Source of the DNA: Candidatus Merdisoma merdipullorum
Lineage (GTDB): Bacteria; Bacillota; Clostridia; Lachnospirales; Lachnospiraceae
Assembly: GCA_018715645.1 (NCBI GenBank)
Contig: DVLE01000083.1
Coordinates: 1 to 63,513 of the forward strand
DNA: 63,513 nucleotides
Direction of reading: 5' to 3'
The translations under genes and the position numbers were made by a program. This document shows, one piece after another, positions 43,456 through 52,489 of this stretch. Numbering within the stretch: the first letter of the stretch is position 1; each line of letters opens with the position of its first letter. The notes beneath the pieces are model-generated. The model worked only from the letters and a program-made list of their open reading frames with translations, did no database searches and was not told the origin of the DNA.

Positions 43456-45294
43456 TTAAAATATTCCGGCCTCCGCCGGTATCCCGTCTTTTTCCCCCGG
43501 TACAATATCCTCCTTCCGTGCCGCTCTCCAGAAAAGATAAAGAAAAAGGGGCGCGCAGGCGATAAAGGGATAATGATAACGCATCTTTACTACAGGTCCC
43601 AAAAGGCTCGTCAGAAAATATGCTCCAAGAGGAATCAGCACAATCATTCTTTTCCACTGTCTTCCATAAAGCAGCAGAAGACAGGAAAACAGCCAGAGCC
43701 AGGTATAAACCCCCAGATTAAATGTAGCCGACACAACAGGAATCTCCTGAAATACAGCCTCATTTCCGATTCTTCTGTATACCTCTGACAATCCGGGAAG
43801 TTTCGACTCCATCTCTACATCCACATCTTCCCGATAATCCTTACAGTAATATTCAAAATAATCTCTCCCCTTATCCGTATCCTCTATGGAATTACCCGGA
43901 TACCAATAACCAAAGGTATTCGCCAGAAAGGAATCTATATAAATCTTCTTATGTCTCATTCCGGCAGACAGCCAGGCCTTTAGAAACGGCCAGGGGTCTT
44001 CCACGAACTTTTTCCCATTAAAATATGCTTTTACCGGATCTGCAAATCTTGAAAGGTAGGAATTCATACCTTCTTCTCCTATAATGGAGAGAAACGCTTC
44101 TTTTTCTTCGTCCGTAAGCCCCTGATTATCCAGGTTATATACGCGGGCCGCCGACTGCATCAACACGCTGCACATTTCCCTGGGATCACCTTGCTCGATA
44201 CCCAAAGCGCTATAGACAGGGCCGTTATAAACTCCGTACATTGCGATACAGATAAGGGCAAGCAGCAGCATCTTCTTCCAAAATCTGCGAAACGCAATAA
44301 TCAGAAATGGGATACAGAGCAAAAAAGTGTGAAACCCATTATTGCGCAGCGCAAACAGAAAAAACACATTCACGCAGAACAATAACTGGCGCTTCCAGGA
44401 AGCAAAAAAGGCTTTTTCATCTTCCGCCATCTCAAAAAGCTGTACAACAAACACAGAAAACACTGCTGAAAAAATTGAATCTTTAGTAGCGCATAGAGCC
44501 ATCAGTCCATTGACAGGATGAAACCCCAGAAAAAGGATCGTGCCAATCTGAATCATAAGCGGCACGCGTCGCTTATGCAGAAACAGACATACCCTCGCAT
44601 AAAGAGCCGCCATGATAATCATCTGAATAAGCGAATAGAGCAGCGCTCCCGTCTGATTTCCTTCCTGTCCGGATCCGGAAATAGCATGACCAAGCGCCCT
44701 CGTCAGACCCAGAAAAGCTGTATGCAGGATCGGATGATGTCCGGTAACCTCCCCATCCACGAAAGTCGCAAGCTGTATGCCGCTGTCATAAGAAAAGATT
44801 CCCGGCCAGGCTGCCAAAAGCACAGGAACCCAGGCCAAAAATAAAAGCGCAAAACAGAGCAGGTAAAAGCGTCTTTCAGGAAGTTCGGATATGCGTCTGC
44901 TCAGTTCTGAAACATTTTTTCTTTCTGTTCTTTCTGTCAATGTCCGCAGAACAATGCCTGTGCAAATTCCAAAAAGAGGAATCAGACACAGAATCGCAGG
45001 AAAGACATTCGGCTGCCAGATGGTATCTCTATAATTCAACGAAAATCCAAAGCAGGTCATAGTGGCAAAGAGGATTCCTCCTGCCAGAGAAAACAGAACC
45101 AGGCGTCTGTTTATCCTGCCTGCGAAAAAGCGCAGACCGCAGCACAGAAACCCCGCAAAAACCATCATATGAAGCACACTGTTGGAAAACATTGTACTCT
45201 CAGAGCGAATCTGGTACAACAGGTTAAAGCCATACACTGCCAGAAAAGCTGCAAGCATCGCTATGATATTCCGTGCCGCAAAATATTGTTTCAT
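43456..45294 (-). CDS. DUF6020-like polytopic membrane protein, probable GT-C
   Basis: The 612-residue protein has about twelve membrane helices. WPGIFSYDSGIQLATFVDGE and GHHPILHTAFLG, after an early helix, resemble the acidic first loop of GT-C transferases. It is a member of the uncharacterised group I recall as DUF6020. An ATG at 45318 overlaps the upstream stop (ATGA) but lacks a ribosome site; AGGAG before ATG 45294 is better. It likely adds a lipid-linked sugar to the exported polymer, by inference. Confidence 0.72.
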   Translation of the reverse strand: MKQYFAARNIIAMLAAFLAVYGFNLLYQIRSESTMFSNSVLHMMVFAGFLCCGLRFFAGRINRRLVLFSLAGGILFATMTCFGFSLNYRDTIWQPNVFPAILCLIPLFGICTGIVLRTLTERTERKNVSELSRRISELPERRFYLLCFALLFLAWVPVLLAAWPGIFSYDSGIQLATFVDGEVTGHHPILHTAFLGLTRALGHAISGSGQEGNQTGALLYSLIQMIIMAALYARVCLFLHKRRVPLMIQIGTILFLGFHPVNGLMALCATKDSIFSAVFSVFVVQLFEMAEDEKAFFASWKRQLLFCVNVFFLFALRNNGFHTFLLCIPFLIIAFRRFWKKMLLLALICIAMYGVYNGPVYSALGIEQGDPREMCSVLMQSAARVYNLDNQGLTDEEKEAFLSIIGEEGMNSYLSRFADPVKAYFNGKKFVEDPWPFLKAWLSAGMRHKKIYIDSFLANTFGYWYPGNSIEDTDKGRDYFEYYCKDYREDVDVEMESKLPGLSEVYRRIGNEAVFQEIPVVSATFNLGVYTWLWLFSCLLLLYGRQWKRMIVLIPLGAYFLTSLLGPVVKMRYHYPFIACAPLFLYLFWRAARKEDIVPGEKDGIPAEAGIF

Positions 45295-45314
45295 TATGCC
45301 GTCTCCTGCTTTGG

Positions 45315-47276
45315 TCATTTGATTGTATAATCAGAATAATCCAGTGAGAAATTCGGGTTGAAATAGGGATCGCCCGCATCCAGATCCGCTTTCCATTTTG
45401 TGCGGAACAGATCGACCTCATGCTGGAATCTCCGGAGCTTCTCCCCTTCCTCCATGCCTCTTGTCTTGGATTCATAATGATACAGCTCCGCAAAAGGCGT
45501 GAACACATTCAGGTATCCTGCATGACGCAGCTTCAGGCAGAAATCCACATCGTTGAAGGCCACGCTGAAGGTCTCGTCCAGACCGCCTACCTCGTCGTAC
45601 TGTTCCCGGCTTACCAGGAGGCAGGCCCCGGTCACGGCAGTCACATCCTGGGCGTAGCAAAGCCGCCCCATATAGCCCAGATGCATTTTATCATCCTTGT
45701 AATGCGTATGCCCGGCCGCCCGGTGAGCACCCAGACCAATGACAATGCCCGCGTGCTGAATCGTATTGTCCGCGTAATAGAGCTTTGCTCCTACCGCGGC
45801 CACGTCCGGCCTCTGGGCGTACATCAAAAGCTCCTCCATCCACTCGCGTGTGATGATCTTCATGTCGTTGTTCAGCAGAAGCACATATTTTCCATTCGTA
45901 AAGGTGACGCCGAAATTATTGATGCGGGAATAGTTGAAGTCTCCCTCATACTTCACAATCCGAATCTTCGGATTATGCTCCAGCGCCTTGTAATAATCAA
46001 AAATCTCTTTCGTCTCGCTGTTATTCTCCACGATGACAATTTCGTAGTTCTCATAGGTGGATTTATTGACGATAGATTCCACGCAGCGGGACAGATCTTC
46101 CATATGATCCTTATTCGGGATCACAATAGAGATCAGCGGACGCTCCAGAAGCGGGTAACGGATCCGGAATATGGTCGGAAAAGCTCTTGTGCTTTCTACC
46201 TTCGCGTCCATGCCATAGACGTCCATAATGTGATCGTGGACGGCCCTCTTGGCCGCGTCCACCGCATAGGTTTTCGCATTGATGTCCTGAGCTACCGACG
46301 CCTTATGAGATCTCCAGTAATAGAGAGCCTTCGGCACATGATACACGTTTTTCGCCTTCGCAGTCAGGCGAAGGATCATATCGTGGTCCTGGCTTCCGTC
46401 ATACTGGCTGCGGAATACGCCGGTCTCGTCCAGCAGATGTCTGGAAAAAGCAGAAAAATGACAGATATAATTATTGCCGCGCAGATTGTCAATCGCGTAA
46501 TCCGGCTTAAAATGAAGCACAATCATATGATCGATGCTGTCGCCCTCAAAGGTGATCTCATCGCAGTAAATATAATCCGCTCCCGTCTCGTTGACCACCT
46601 TCGCATACTCATAAAGTACGGCGGGATGCAGAATATCATCGTGGTCAAGAAGAGCGATATAATCGCCTGTAGCCAGCTTCAGACACTGATTTGTATTGCC
46701 TGATATTCCTTCGTTGTGGTCGAGGACATGGTAAACAATCCGGGAATCCTCAGCCGCATACTTCCTGCAGATCTCGCCCACATAGGAATGCTCGTGATCG
46801 CTTCCATCGGCCAGACACAGCTCCCAGTTCTGATAAGTCTGATTTTTCACGCAGTCCAAAAGCTCCGTCAGGAATTTTTCCGGCGTGTTGTAAAGAGGCG
46901 TCAGAATACTGAACTTCACCATGTTGGGAAATACCGTCTCCCTCTGACGCTTCGCCTCCTCAGGAGATGGAAAGCTGGCCGTGCCATGGCGCTTCATGTT
47001 TTTACGCTCCTGGAGCTTGCTTCTGACCTTGCGCATCAGACCGGGAATGGAGCCGTAGCGCGTAAGACGATCCCGCGTCTTTTCATAAAAGTGAAGTCCC
47101 TTGCGCAGCGGCGTCGCCAGCTTCCACGCAAAGCTTCCCTTAATACGATCCAGCTTAAAGTTCAGCTCCTCGATCTCCTTTTCGCACTCCTCTATCTTGC
47201 TTACAAGGACCTCAGACTTTTCCCTTTCTGCCTCATATAATTTTTTATAGTCATTCTGTAATTCCTGATTTTCCAT
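45315..47276 (-). CDS. Tandem-domain GT2 glycosyltransferase
   Basis: The 653-residue protein has a coiled-coil N-terminus (residues 1-60, KLYEAEREKSEVLVSKIEEC) and two GT-A domains in tandem. Domain one (about 120-345) has FSILTPLYNTPEKFL and LLDHDDILHP, then GSQDHDMILRL. Domain two (about 385-610) has ISIVIPNKDHMEDL, VLLLNNDMKIITREW and VAFNDVDFCLKLRHAGY. Such bifunctional enzymes often build alternating or repeating sugar backbones. It is directly downstream of the ABC exporter genes, a likely main polymerase of the backbone. Confidence 0.88.
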   Translation of the reverse strand: MENQELQNDYKKLYEAEREKSEVLVSKIEECEKEIEELNFKLDRIKGSFAWKLATPLRKGLHFYEKTRDRLTRYGSIPGLMRKVRSKLQERKNMKRHGTASFPSPEEAKRQRETVFPNMVKFSILTPLYNTPEKFLTELLDCVKNQTYQNWELCLADGSDHEHSYVGEICRKYAAEDSRIVYHVLDHNEGISGNTNQCLKLATGDYIALLDHDDILHPAVLYEYAKVVNETGADYIYCDEITFEGDSIDHMIVLHFKPDYAIDNLRGNNYICHFSAFSRHLLDETGVFRSQYDGSQDHDMILRLTAKAKNVYHVPKALYYWRSHKASVAQDINAKTYAVDAAKRAVHDHIMDVYGMDAKVESTRAFPTIFRIRYPLLERPLISIVIPNKDHMEDLSRCVESIVNKSTYENYEIVIVENNSETKEIFDYYKALEHNPKIRIVKYEGDFNYSRINNFGVTFTNGKYVLLLNNDMKIITREWMEELLMYAQRPDVAAVGAKLYYADNTIQHAGIVIGLGAHRAAGHTHYKDDKMHLGYMGRLCYAQDVTAVTGACLLVSREQYDEVGGLDETFSVAFNDVDFCLKLRHAGYLNVFTPFAELYHYESKTRGMEEGEKLRRFQHEVDLFRTKWKADLDAGDPYFNPNFSLDYSDYTIK

Positions 47277-47352
47277 GCTTCCCTCACCGTCCGCTTTTCC
47301 TTTGCCGGTCTATTCCGGCGTCTTTTTGTCTTCCTGTGTCCACGGACGTCTT

Positions 47353-48102
47353 CTATGTCAGTTTTTCTTTTGGATCTTCATAAGCGTCGCAGACCTCCTC
47401 GGCCTCGCCCATCATGCGGATATGTCCCCGGTCAATCCAGATAGCCCGGTTGCAGATCTCTTTTACCTGCTCGATGCTGTGGGATACAAAAAGTACCGTC
47501 GTATTCCGGTCCATCATTTCCCGGATACGCTTTTTACATTTATTCTGAAACTGATAATCTCCCACCGACAGAATCTCGTCGATGATCAGGATGTCCGCGT
47601 CCACAATCGTCGCTATGGAAAATCCAAGCCTCGCCAACATACCAGAGGAAAAGTTCTTGATAGGCACGTCCACGAACCGCTCAAGCCCTGCAAAAGAAAT
47701 GATGTCGTCGAAGCGTTCCTCCAGCATATCCTGGGAATAACCGATAAGCGCCCCGTTCAGAAAAATATTTTCTCTGGCCGTCAGATCATGGTCAAAGCCT
47801 GCGCCCAGCTCAATCATCGGGGCGATGGTACCCGTCGTCTCCACGGTCCCCTTTGTGGGCTTTAAGACTCCCGCGATGATCTTCAGCATCGTACTCTTGC
47901 CGGAACCGTTCATCCCTACCAGGCCCACGGAATCGCCCTTGCGGACCTCAAAGCTGATGTCGTTCAAAGCCCAGAACTCCTCGTAAAAAAGCTGACGCTT
48001 CAAAGCCTTGATTACATATTCCTTGATACTGTCCACCTTTTCCCTGGAGAGATTGAAGCACATGGACACGTTATTCACTTCTATCGCATTCTCTATCTTC
48101 AT
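47353..48102 (-). CDS. wzt: Polysaccharide ABC exporter ATPase (Wzt/TagH type)
   Basis: The 249-residue ATPase has Walker A in GLVGMNGSGKST, the signature NFSSGMLARLGFS and the Walker B ILIIDEILSVGD typical of Wzt/RfbE/TagH. It lacks the C-terminal carbohydrate-binding domain found in longer Wzt proteins, so the polymer end is not selected by this subunit. It works with the permease encoded 10 nt upstream to export the lipid-linked polymer. Confidence 0.93.
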   Translation of the reverse strand: MKIENAIEVNNVSMCFNLSREKVDSIKEYVIKALKRQLFYEEFWALNDISFEVRKGDSVGLVGMNGSGKSTMLKIIAGVLKPTKGTVETTGTIAPMIELGAGFDHDLTARENIFLNGALIGYSQDMLEERFDDIISFAGLERFVDVPIKNFSSGMLARLGFSIATIVDADILIIDEILSVGDYQFQNKCKKRIREMMDRNTTVLFVSHSIEQVKEICNRAIWIDRGHIRMMGEAEEVCDAYEDPKEKLT

Positions 48103-48111
48103 CGCTCTCTC

Positions 48112-48900
48112 CTATATTTTCAGGATAAAGGTATCCTGAGATTTTTTAAACACCAGCGAACCGATCACCAGCGCAGCCGCGCACCAGGCGATGCTCTGTA
48201 CATGAAGAATGGCCGGAGCCGTCACTCCGTCCAGAACTACGGCGCGGAAAATCTTGATAAAGGCGGTCAGCGGATTGGCATTGACAATAAAGGTCACCCA
48301 GGCCGGGGCCTCCTCCAAAATCGACATCGGATAGATCACCGGCGTCAGGTACATCCAGGCCGTCGTGATAACGCTGTACAGATGCATCAGATCCCGGAAG
48401 CTGACGGCCACAGCCGACAGAAAAAGGCTGACGCCCGTGGAAAACAGCAGCACATACAAAAGAGGCAGCACCGCCAGCAGTACGGTCGGCGTCACCTTTG
48501 CCCGCGTAACCACCATAACAATCACCAGCGCAAGCATTGACGCCAGCAGGTTTACTCCGCTGGAAATCACCTTTGTGATGGGAAACAGGTATTTCGGCAC
48601 ATAGACCTTTTTGATCAGCTCGCCGCTGTGAACGATAGAGCCCATCGCAATACTTGTGGACTCATTGAAAAAATTGAAAATCACCTGACCGCAGAGCAGA
48701 TATACCGGAAAATTCTCGACGTCTCCATATCTGGAAAAGAAATAGGAAAACACAATAGACAGCACCGTCATCATCAGCAGAGGATTCAGCACCGTCCAGA
48801 GAAGTCCCAAAATAGACCGCCTGTATTTCGTTTTGATGTCTCTCATCACAAGCTGATTGATGAGAGCGCGGTATTTGACAAAGACACTAAGCAAGCTCAC
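48112..48900 (-). CDS. wzm: Polysaccharide ABC exporter permease (Wzm/TagG type)
   Basis: The 262-residue permease has the ABC-2 pattern with six membrane helices and the conserved RDIKTKYRRSILGLLWTVLN amphipathic N-terminus. Later segments are FFNESTSIAMGSIVHSGELI and IYPMSILEEAPAW. It starts at GTG 48900 behind AAAGGA and overlaps the upstream gene by 14 nt. With Wzt it exports the finished polymer across the membrane. Confidence 0.93.
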   Translation of the reverse strand: MSLLSVFVKYRALINQLVMRDIKTKYRRSILGLLWTVLNPLLMMTVLSIVFSYFFSRYGDVENFPVYLLCGQVIFNFFNESTSIAMGSIVHSGELIKKVYVPKYLFPITKVISSGVNLLASMLALVIVMVVTRAKVTPTVLLAVLPLLYVLLFSTGVSLFLSAVAVSFRDLMHLYSVITTAWMYLTPVIYPMSILEEAPAWVTFIVNANPLTAFIKIFRAVVLDGVTAPAILHVQSIAWCAAALVIGSLVFKKSQDTFILKI

Positions 48901-49708
48901 GGCGGTATCCTTTCTGAATCAGACTGTTTATCACGGCGATCAGCACAAAAGCCCCAAGCCATACCAGGCCGAAGCGCAGAAAGCTGAACGTCAGCACCTC
49001 GTCATTGGGACGGGGCGTGGAATAATAAGCGTCGTTAAAAATGAAAAGCTCTGTGCAGCACGCGATGTAGACAGACGCAAGAAAGGTCAGAATATTTCCC
49101 TTGCCAAAGATCACCTTCAGCGGTCCTCTCGCATCATGCTGCAGCTTCCAGATACCGGAGGAATAAATATCCTCCTCCTCGATCTTCAGCCTGCGATTTT
49201 CCTTTTCCAGCGCATGGTTCTCCTTCATGGCCGCATCCAGCTTTCCGAGAAGCTGTTCCTTTTCTTTCTCGGATACGCTGTGTTTCTTGATCTCCTGCCA
49301 GTAAGCCCTCCGGTCATTCCCCAGTTCCAGCACCTGGAAACTTACTCTGGCGCCGGTAAGCTTCAGGCATAAGGCTTCATCCACAAAGAACTTCGGATCT
49401 TTGTGAAGGTACACAAAAATCGGCTCAAAATCCACATCGCTGTTGGTTTTGATCCGGGAAAGGTCAATCTCTTTGGTCTCGCCGTCCTCATAGGTCAGAG
49501 CGATCTCCTCAAGGCGCACCATGCTGCTGTCCTCCAGAAGCGGATCAAAGCGGAAGCCGTAAGTCTGTTCAAAACCGCTCAGGTCAAACTCCAGCGTCAC
49601 CGTCTCGCCAAGAGAACAGTTATAAGGAACCGTCAGAGAATCTTCCGGCCGGAAATCCTTTCCGGTGTCGATAAAGACCTCTGCGGTCAACTGTCTGCTT
49701 TCTTCCAT
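48887..49708 (-). CDS. Unknown protein: beta-domain, coiled coil and two C-terminal membrane helices
   Basis: The 273-residue protein is in three parts. A beta-rich domain (about 1-130) is followed by a coiled coil (about 140-180, EKEKEQLLGKLDAAMKENHA). Two membrane helices complete it (near 205-220 and 245-268). The order resembles a sensor or length-ruler tethered to the membrane. It overlaps the wzm start by 14 nt, so the two are translationally linked, and its role in polymer export or chain length is a guess. I recognise no family. Confidence 0.6.
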   Translation of the reverse strand: MEESRQLTAEVFIDTGKDFRPEDSLTVPYNCSLGETVTLEFDLSGFEQTYGFRFDPLLEDSSMVRLEEIALTYEDGETKEIDLSRIKTNSDVDFEPIFVYLHKDPKFFVDEALCLKLTGARVSFQVLELGNDRRAYWQEIKKHSVSEKEKEQLLGKLDAAMKENHALEKENRRLKIEEEDIYSSGIWKLQHDARGPLKVIFGKGNILTFLASVYIACCTELFIFNDAYYSTPRPNDEVLTFSFLRFGLVWLGAFVLIAVINSLIQKGYRRELA

Positions 49709-49761
49709 CTGTTCTTTTCAACTCCCTAATTCTTTTGATACCAGGGCTTCTTTTTCCCTCC

Positions 49762-50313
49762 TTACGGGCGAAGCGTCCGGATGCCGCCCCATTTCTGGTC
49801 CTTCTCGGACATGATAAGCTCCATGCCCTCCGGAATCGGCCATTCAATTCCTATCTCCGGATCGTTCCAGATGATGCCGCCCTCGTCATTCGGATGATAG
49901 AAGTCCGTGCATTTGTAGGCGAACTCCGCATAATCCGAAAGTACCAGAAAACCGTGAGCGAAATTTTTCGGAATAAAAAACTGTTTCTTATTCTCGGCCG
50001 ACAGACGTACGCCATACCACTGTCCGTAGGTCGCGGAACCCTTCCGCAGATCCACGGCCACGTCAAAAACCTCTCCGCTCACCACACGCACAATCTTGTC
50101 CTGGGGGTAATGGATCTGGAAATGAAGTCCCCGCAGCACGCCTTTTTTCGACGCGGACTGATTATCCTGCACAAAGGTCAGATCAATGCCTGCCTCCTTA
50201 AAATCATTATAATTATAGGTTTCCATAAAATATCCGCGCTCATCCCCAAAGACGGCGGGCGTAATCACCTTCAGACCTTCTATCGGACAGGTCTCTACTG
50301 TAATCTTTCCCAT
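49762..50313 (-). CDS. rfbC: dTDP-4-dehydrorhamnose 3,5-epimerase
   Basis: The 183-residue cupin enzyme has the RfbC motifs FGDERGYFMETYN, FVQDNQSASKKGVLRGLHFQ, FDVAVDLRKGSATYGQW and IPKNFAHGFLVLSDYAEF, with the catalytic His in GLHFQ. It epimerises dTDP-4-keto-6-deoxyglucose at C3 and C5. A dTDP-rhamnose pathway would also need RfbD, which is not in the window. GGAGAAAAAA precedes the ATG. Confidence 0.97.
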   Translation of the reverse strand: MGKITVETCPIEGLKVITPAVFGDERGYFMETYNYNDFKEAGIDLTFVQDNQSASKKGVLRGLHFQIHYPQDKIVRVVSGEVFDVAVDLRKGSATYGQWYGVRLSAENKKQFFIPKNFAHGFLVLSDYAEFAYKCTDFYHPNDEGGIIWNDPEIGIEWPIPEGMELIMSEKDQKWGGIRTLRP

Positions 50314-50325
50314 TTTTTTCTCCCT

Positions 50326-51195
50326 CTACAGGCCGTTCGCCACATCTGTCAGATATTGTCCATAGGCCGTCTTCATCAGCGGCTCCGCAAGCTTAAGAAG
50401 CTGCTCTCTGTCAATAAAGCCGCGGCGGTACGCGATCTCCTCGATACAGGAGATATACATTCCCTGCCGCTTCTGAAAAGCCGCCACAAAATCCGCCGCA
50501 TCCAAAAGCGCGTCGTGATTGCCTGTATCCAGCCACGCAAAACCGCGCCCCAATGTCTCCACCCGCAGCGTTCCCCGACGAAGGTATTCGTTATTGATGC
50601 TTGTGATCTCAATCTCTCCTCTGGCGGAGGGCTTTACGTTCTTCGCGATCTCCACCACGTCATTATCATAAAAATACAAGCCCGGAACGGCATAATTGGA
50701 CTTCGGATGCTCCGGCTTTTCCTCGATAGAAAGGGCCTTTCCATTCTCGTCAAATTCCACGACTCCGTACTCTCTCGGATCCTTTACGTAATAGCCGAAG
50801 ATCGTCGCTCCCTGCTCCCGCTCCGCCGCGTTTTTCAAAACGGCGGAAAAGCTCTGTCCATAGAAAATATTGTCGCCCAGCACCAGGGCCACACGGTCGT
50901 CCCCGATGAATGTTTCGCCGATCAGAAAAGCGTCGGCCAGTCCCCGCGGATACTCCTGTACCGCGTAGCTCATCTGCATACCAAGCTGGGAACCGTCTCC
51001 GAACAGTTCCTGAAAAACAGGCAGATCACGGGGCGTGGAAATAATCAGCACCTCACGGATCCCCGCCAGCATCAGCGTAGACAGCGGATAATAGATCATG
51101 GGCTTGTCATATACAGGCATAATCTGCTTGGAAATCGCCTTTGTAAGCGGGTAAAGCCTGGTACCGGCTCCTCCTGCCAGAATAATTCCTTTCAT
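50326..51195 (-). CDS. rfbA: Glucose-1-phosphate thymidylyltransferase
   Basis: The 289-residue nucleotidyltransferase starts [20 protein letters not shown] and has the RfbA motifs [31 protein letters not shown] and [20 protein letters not shown]. It makes dTDP-glucose from glucose-1-phosphate and dTTP. GGAGG before the ATG at 51195 rejects a 14-codon longer frame. Confidence 0.97.
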   Translation of the reverse strand: MKGIILAGGAGTRLYPLTKAISKQIMPVYDKPMIYYPLSTLMLAGIREVLIISTPRDLPVFQELFGDGSQLGMQMSYAVQEYPRGLADAFLIGETFIGDDRVALVLGDNIFYGQSFSAVLKNAAEREQGATIFGYYVKDPREYGVVEFDENGKALSIEEKPEHPKSNYAVPGLYFYDNDVVEIAKNVKPSARGEIEITSINNEYLRRGTLRVETLGRGFAWLDTGNHDALLDAADFVAAFQKRQGMYISCIEEIAYRRGFIDREQLLKLAEPLMKTAYGQYLTDVANGL

Positions 51196-51239
51196 CAAAT
51201 AGAACCTCCGTATAAAACTTCTGTTTCTAAAGCGCACAA

Positions 51240-51259
51240 GGGACAGGCACGCCTGTCCC
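51240..51259. promoter_or_regulatory. Hairpin between rfbB and rfbA
   Basis: GGGACAGG and CCTGTCCC flank a CACG loop, giving a perfect 8-bp stem in the 84-nt rfbB-rfbA gap. It is 45 nt before the rfbA start. No U-tract follows, so it is more likely a mRNA-stability or partial-attenuation element than a terminator. Confidence 0.45.
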
Positions 51260-51279
51260 CCTATGGCACCTTTTGTTTG

Positions 51280-52362
51280 CTACCTTACCTGATACATTTC
51301 CTCATAGTATTTCTGATAGTCGCCGCTGGTTACATTCTTCATCCAGTCCTCATGCTCGAAAAACCACTGAATCGTGAGCCGGATGCCATCCTTGAACATG
51401 GTCTCCGGATACCAGCCGATCTCTTCCTTGATCTTGTCCGGCGCGATCGCATAGCGGCGATCATGGCCCTTCCGATCTTCTACATAGGTGATAAGGTCCG
51501 TACTCACAAGCTTCTTTCTCGGATCCTCATCCGGAAGCATCTCCTGAAGGGTGTCCAGAATGATATGGATAATCTCAATGTTCTGCTTCTCATTGTGTCC
51601 GCCGATATTATACCGCTCGCCCAGGCGTCCCTTCTCCTGTACCATATCGATGGCCTTCGCATGATCGTCCACATAGAGCCAGTCGCGCACATTCTTGCCG
51701 TCTCCGTAGACGGGAAGCTTCTTTCCCTGAAGCGCATTATTGATAATCAGCGGAATCAGCTTCTCCGGGAACTGGTAAGGACCGTAATTATTGCTGCAGT
51801 TCGTAATATTGGCCGGGAAGCGATAGGTATCCCAGTATGCCTTCACCAGCATATCTGAGGATGCCTTGCTGGCAGAATAGGGGCTGTGCGGATCGATGGG
51901 CGTCGTCTCATAGAAATAGGTATCCCCTTCCTCCAGAGAACCATACACCTCGTCGGTAGACACATGAAGGAAACGCTTGTCCTCCTTATAACTTCCATCC
52001 GGCAGCTCCCAGGCCTTCTTTGCCGCGTTCAGCATCACCAGCGTACCCAGAACATTCGTCTCCACGAAAATCTCCGGATTGCGAATACTGCGGTCCACAT
52101 GGCTCTCAGCCGCGAAATGAACGACACGGTCAATCTCATTCTCCTCAAAGATCTTCTCAATGGCCTCCCGGTCACGAATATCCGCCTTGATGAACGTATA
52201 GTTCTCCCGGTTCTCCACGTCCTTAAGATTCTCCAGATTGCCCGCGTAGGTCAGCGCATCCACGTTGATAATGCGGATCGCGTCCCCGTATTTACGGAAC
52301 ATATAGTGAATATAATTGGAACCGATAAAACCGGCTCCTCCGGTAACGAGATAGGTTCTCAT
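51280..52362 (-). CDS. rfbB: dTDP-glucose 4,6-dehydratase
   Basis: The 360-residue SDR enzyme has TGGAGFIGSNYIHYMF, the HFAAESHVDRSI stretch with catalytic Asp, STDEVYGSLEEG and the YSASKASSDMLV YxxxK catalytic region. It makes dTDP-4-keto-6-deoxyglucose, the branch point to dTDP-rhamnose and dTDP-aminodideoxygalactose. GGAGG supports the ATG at 52362. It is the first gene of the polysaccharide locus. Confidence 0.97.
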   Translation of the reverse strand: MRTYLVTGGAGFIGSNYIHYMFRKYGDAIRIINVDALTYAGNLENLKDVENRENYTFIKADIRDREAIEKIFEENEIDRVVHFAAESHVDRSIRNPEIFVETNVLGTLVMLNAAKKAWELPDGSYKEDKRFLHVSTDEVYGSLEEGDTYFYETTPIDPHSPYSASKASSDMLVKAYWDTYRFPANITNCSNNYGPYQFPEKLIPLIINNALQGKKLPVYGDGKNVRDWLYVDDHAKAIDMVQEKGRLGERYNIGGHNEKQNIEIIHIILDTLQEMLPDEDPRKKLVSTDLITYVEDRKGHDRRYAIAPDKIKEEIGWYPETMFKDGIRLTIQWFFEHEDWMKNVTSGDYQKYYEEMYQVR

Positions 52363-52399
52363 CCGAAAATTTCCTCCAATTTTCTTCATAGTCGGTTAT

Positions 52400-52428
52400 A
52401 GTATATCATTAAATAGCCGGAAGGGCAA
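52400..52428 (-). promoter_or_regulatory. Sigma-A promoter for the polysaccharide locus
   Basis: On the minus strand, TTGCCC (52423-52428) and TATACT (52400-52405) are 17 nt apart. It lies 38 nt upstream of rfbB and probably drives the whole rfb-wzm-wzt transcript, although internal promoters further down are possible. Confidence 0.7.
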
Positions 52429-52489
52429 GATTTTTAGTGCGCCGCGCCTGCCAGTCCTTTCCTTTTTCTGATATAATTCTTCCGCATCC

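Noticed and set aside
45420..46703. 427-codon plus-strand open frame opposite the tandem GT2 gene
   Set aside because: Antisense to a gene with two full GT2 domains, with no ribosome site.
49735..51858. 707-codon plus-strand open frame
   Set aside because: It is antisense to rfbC, rfbA and rfbB, which are certain genes; the frame is a by-product of their codon use.
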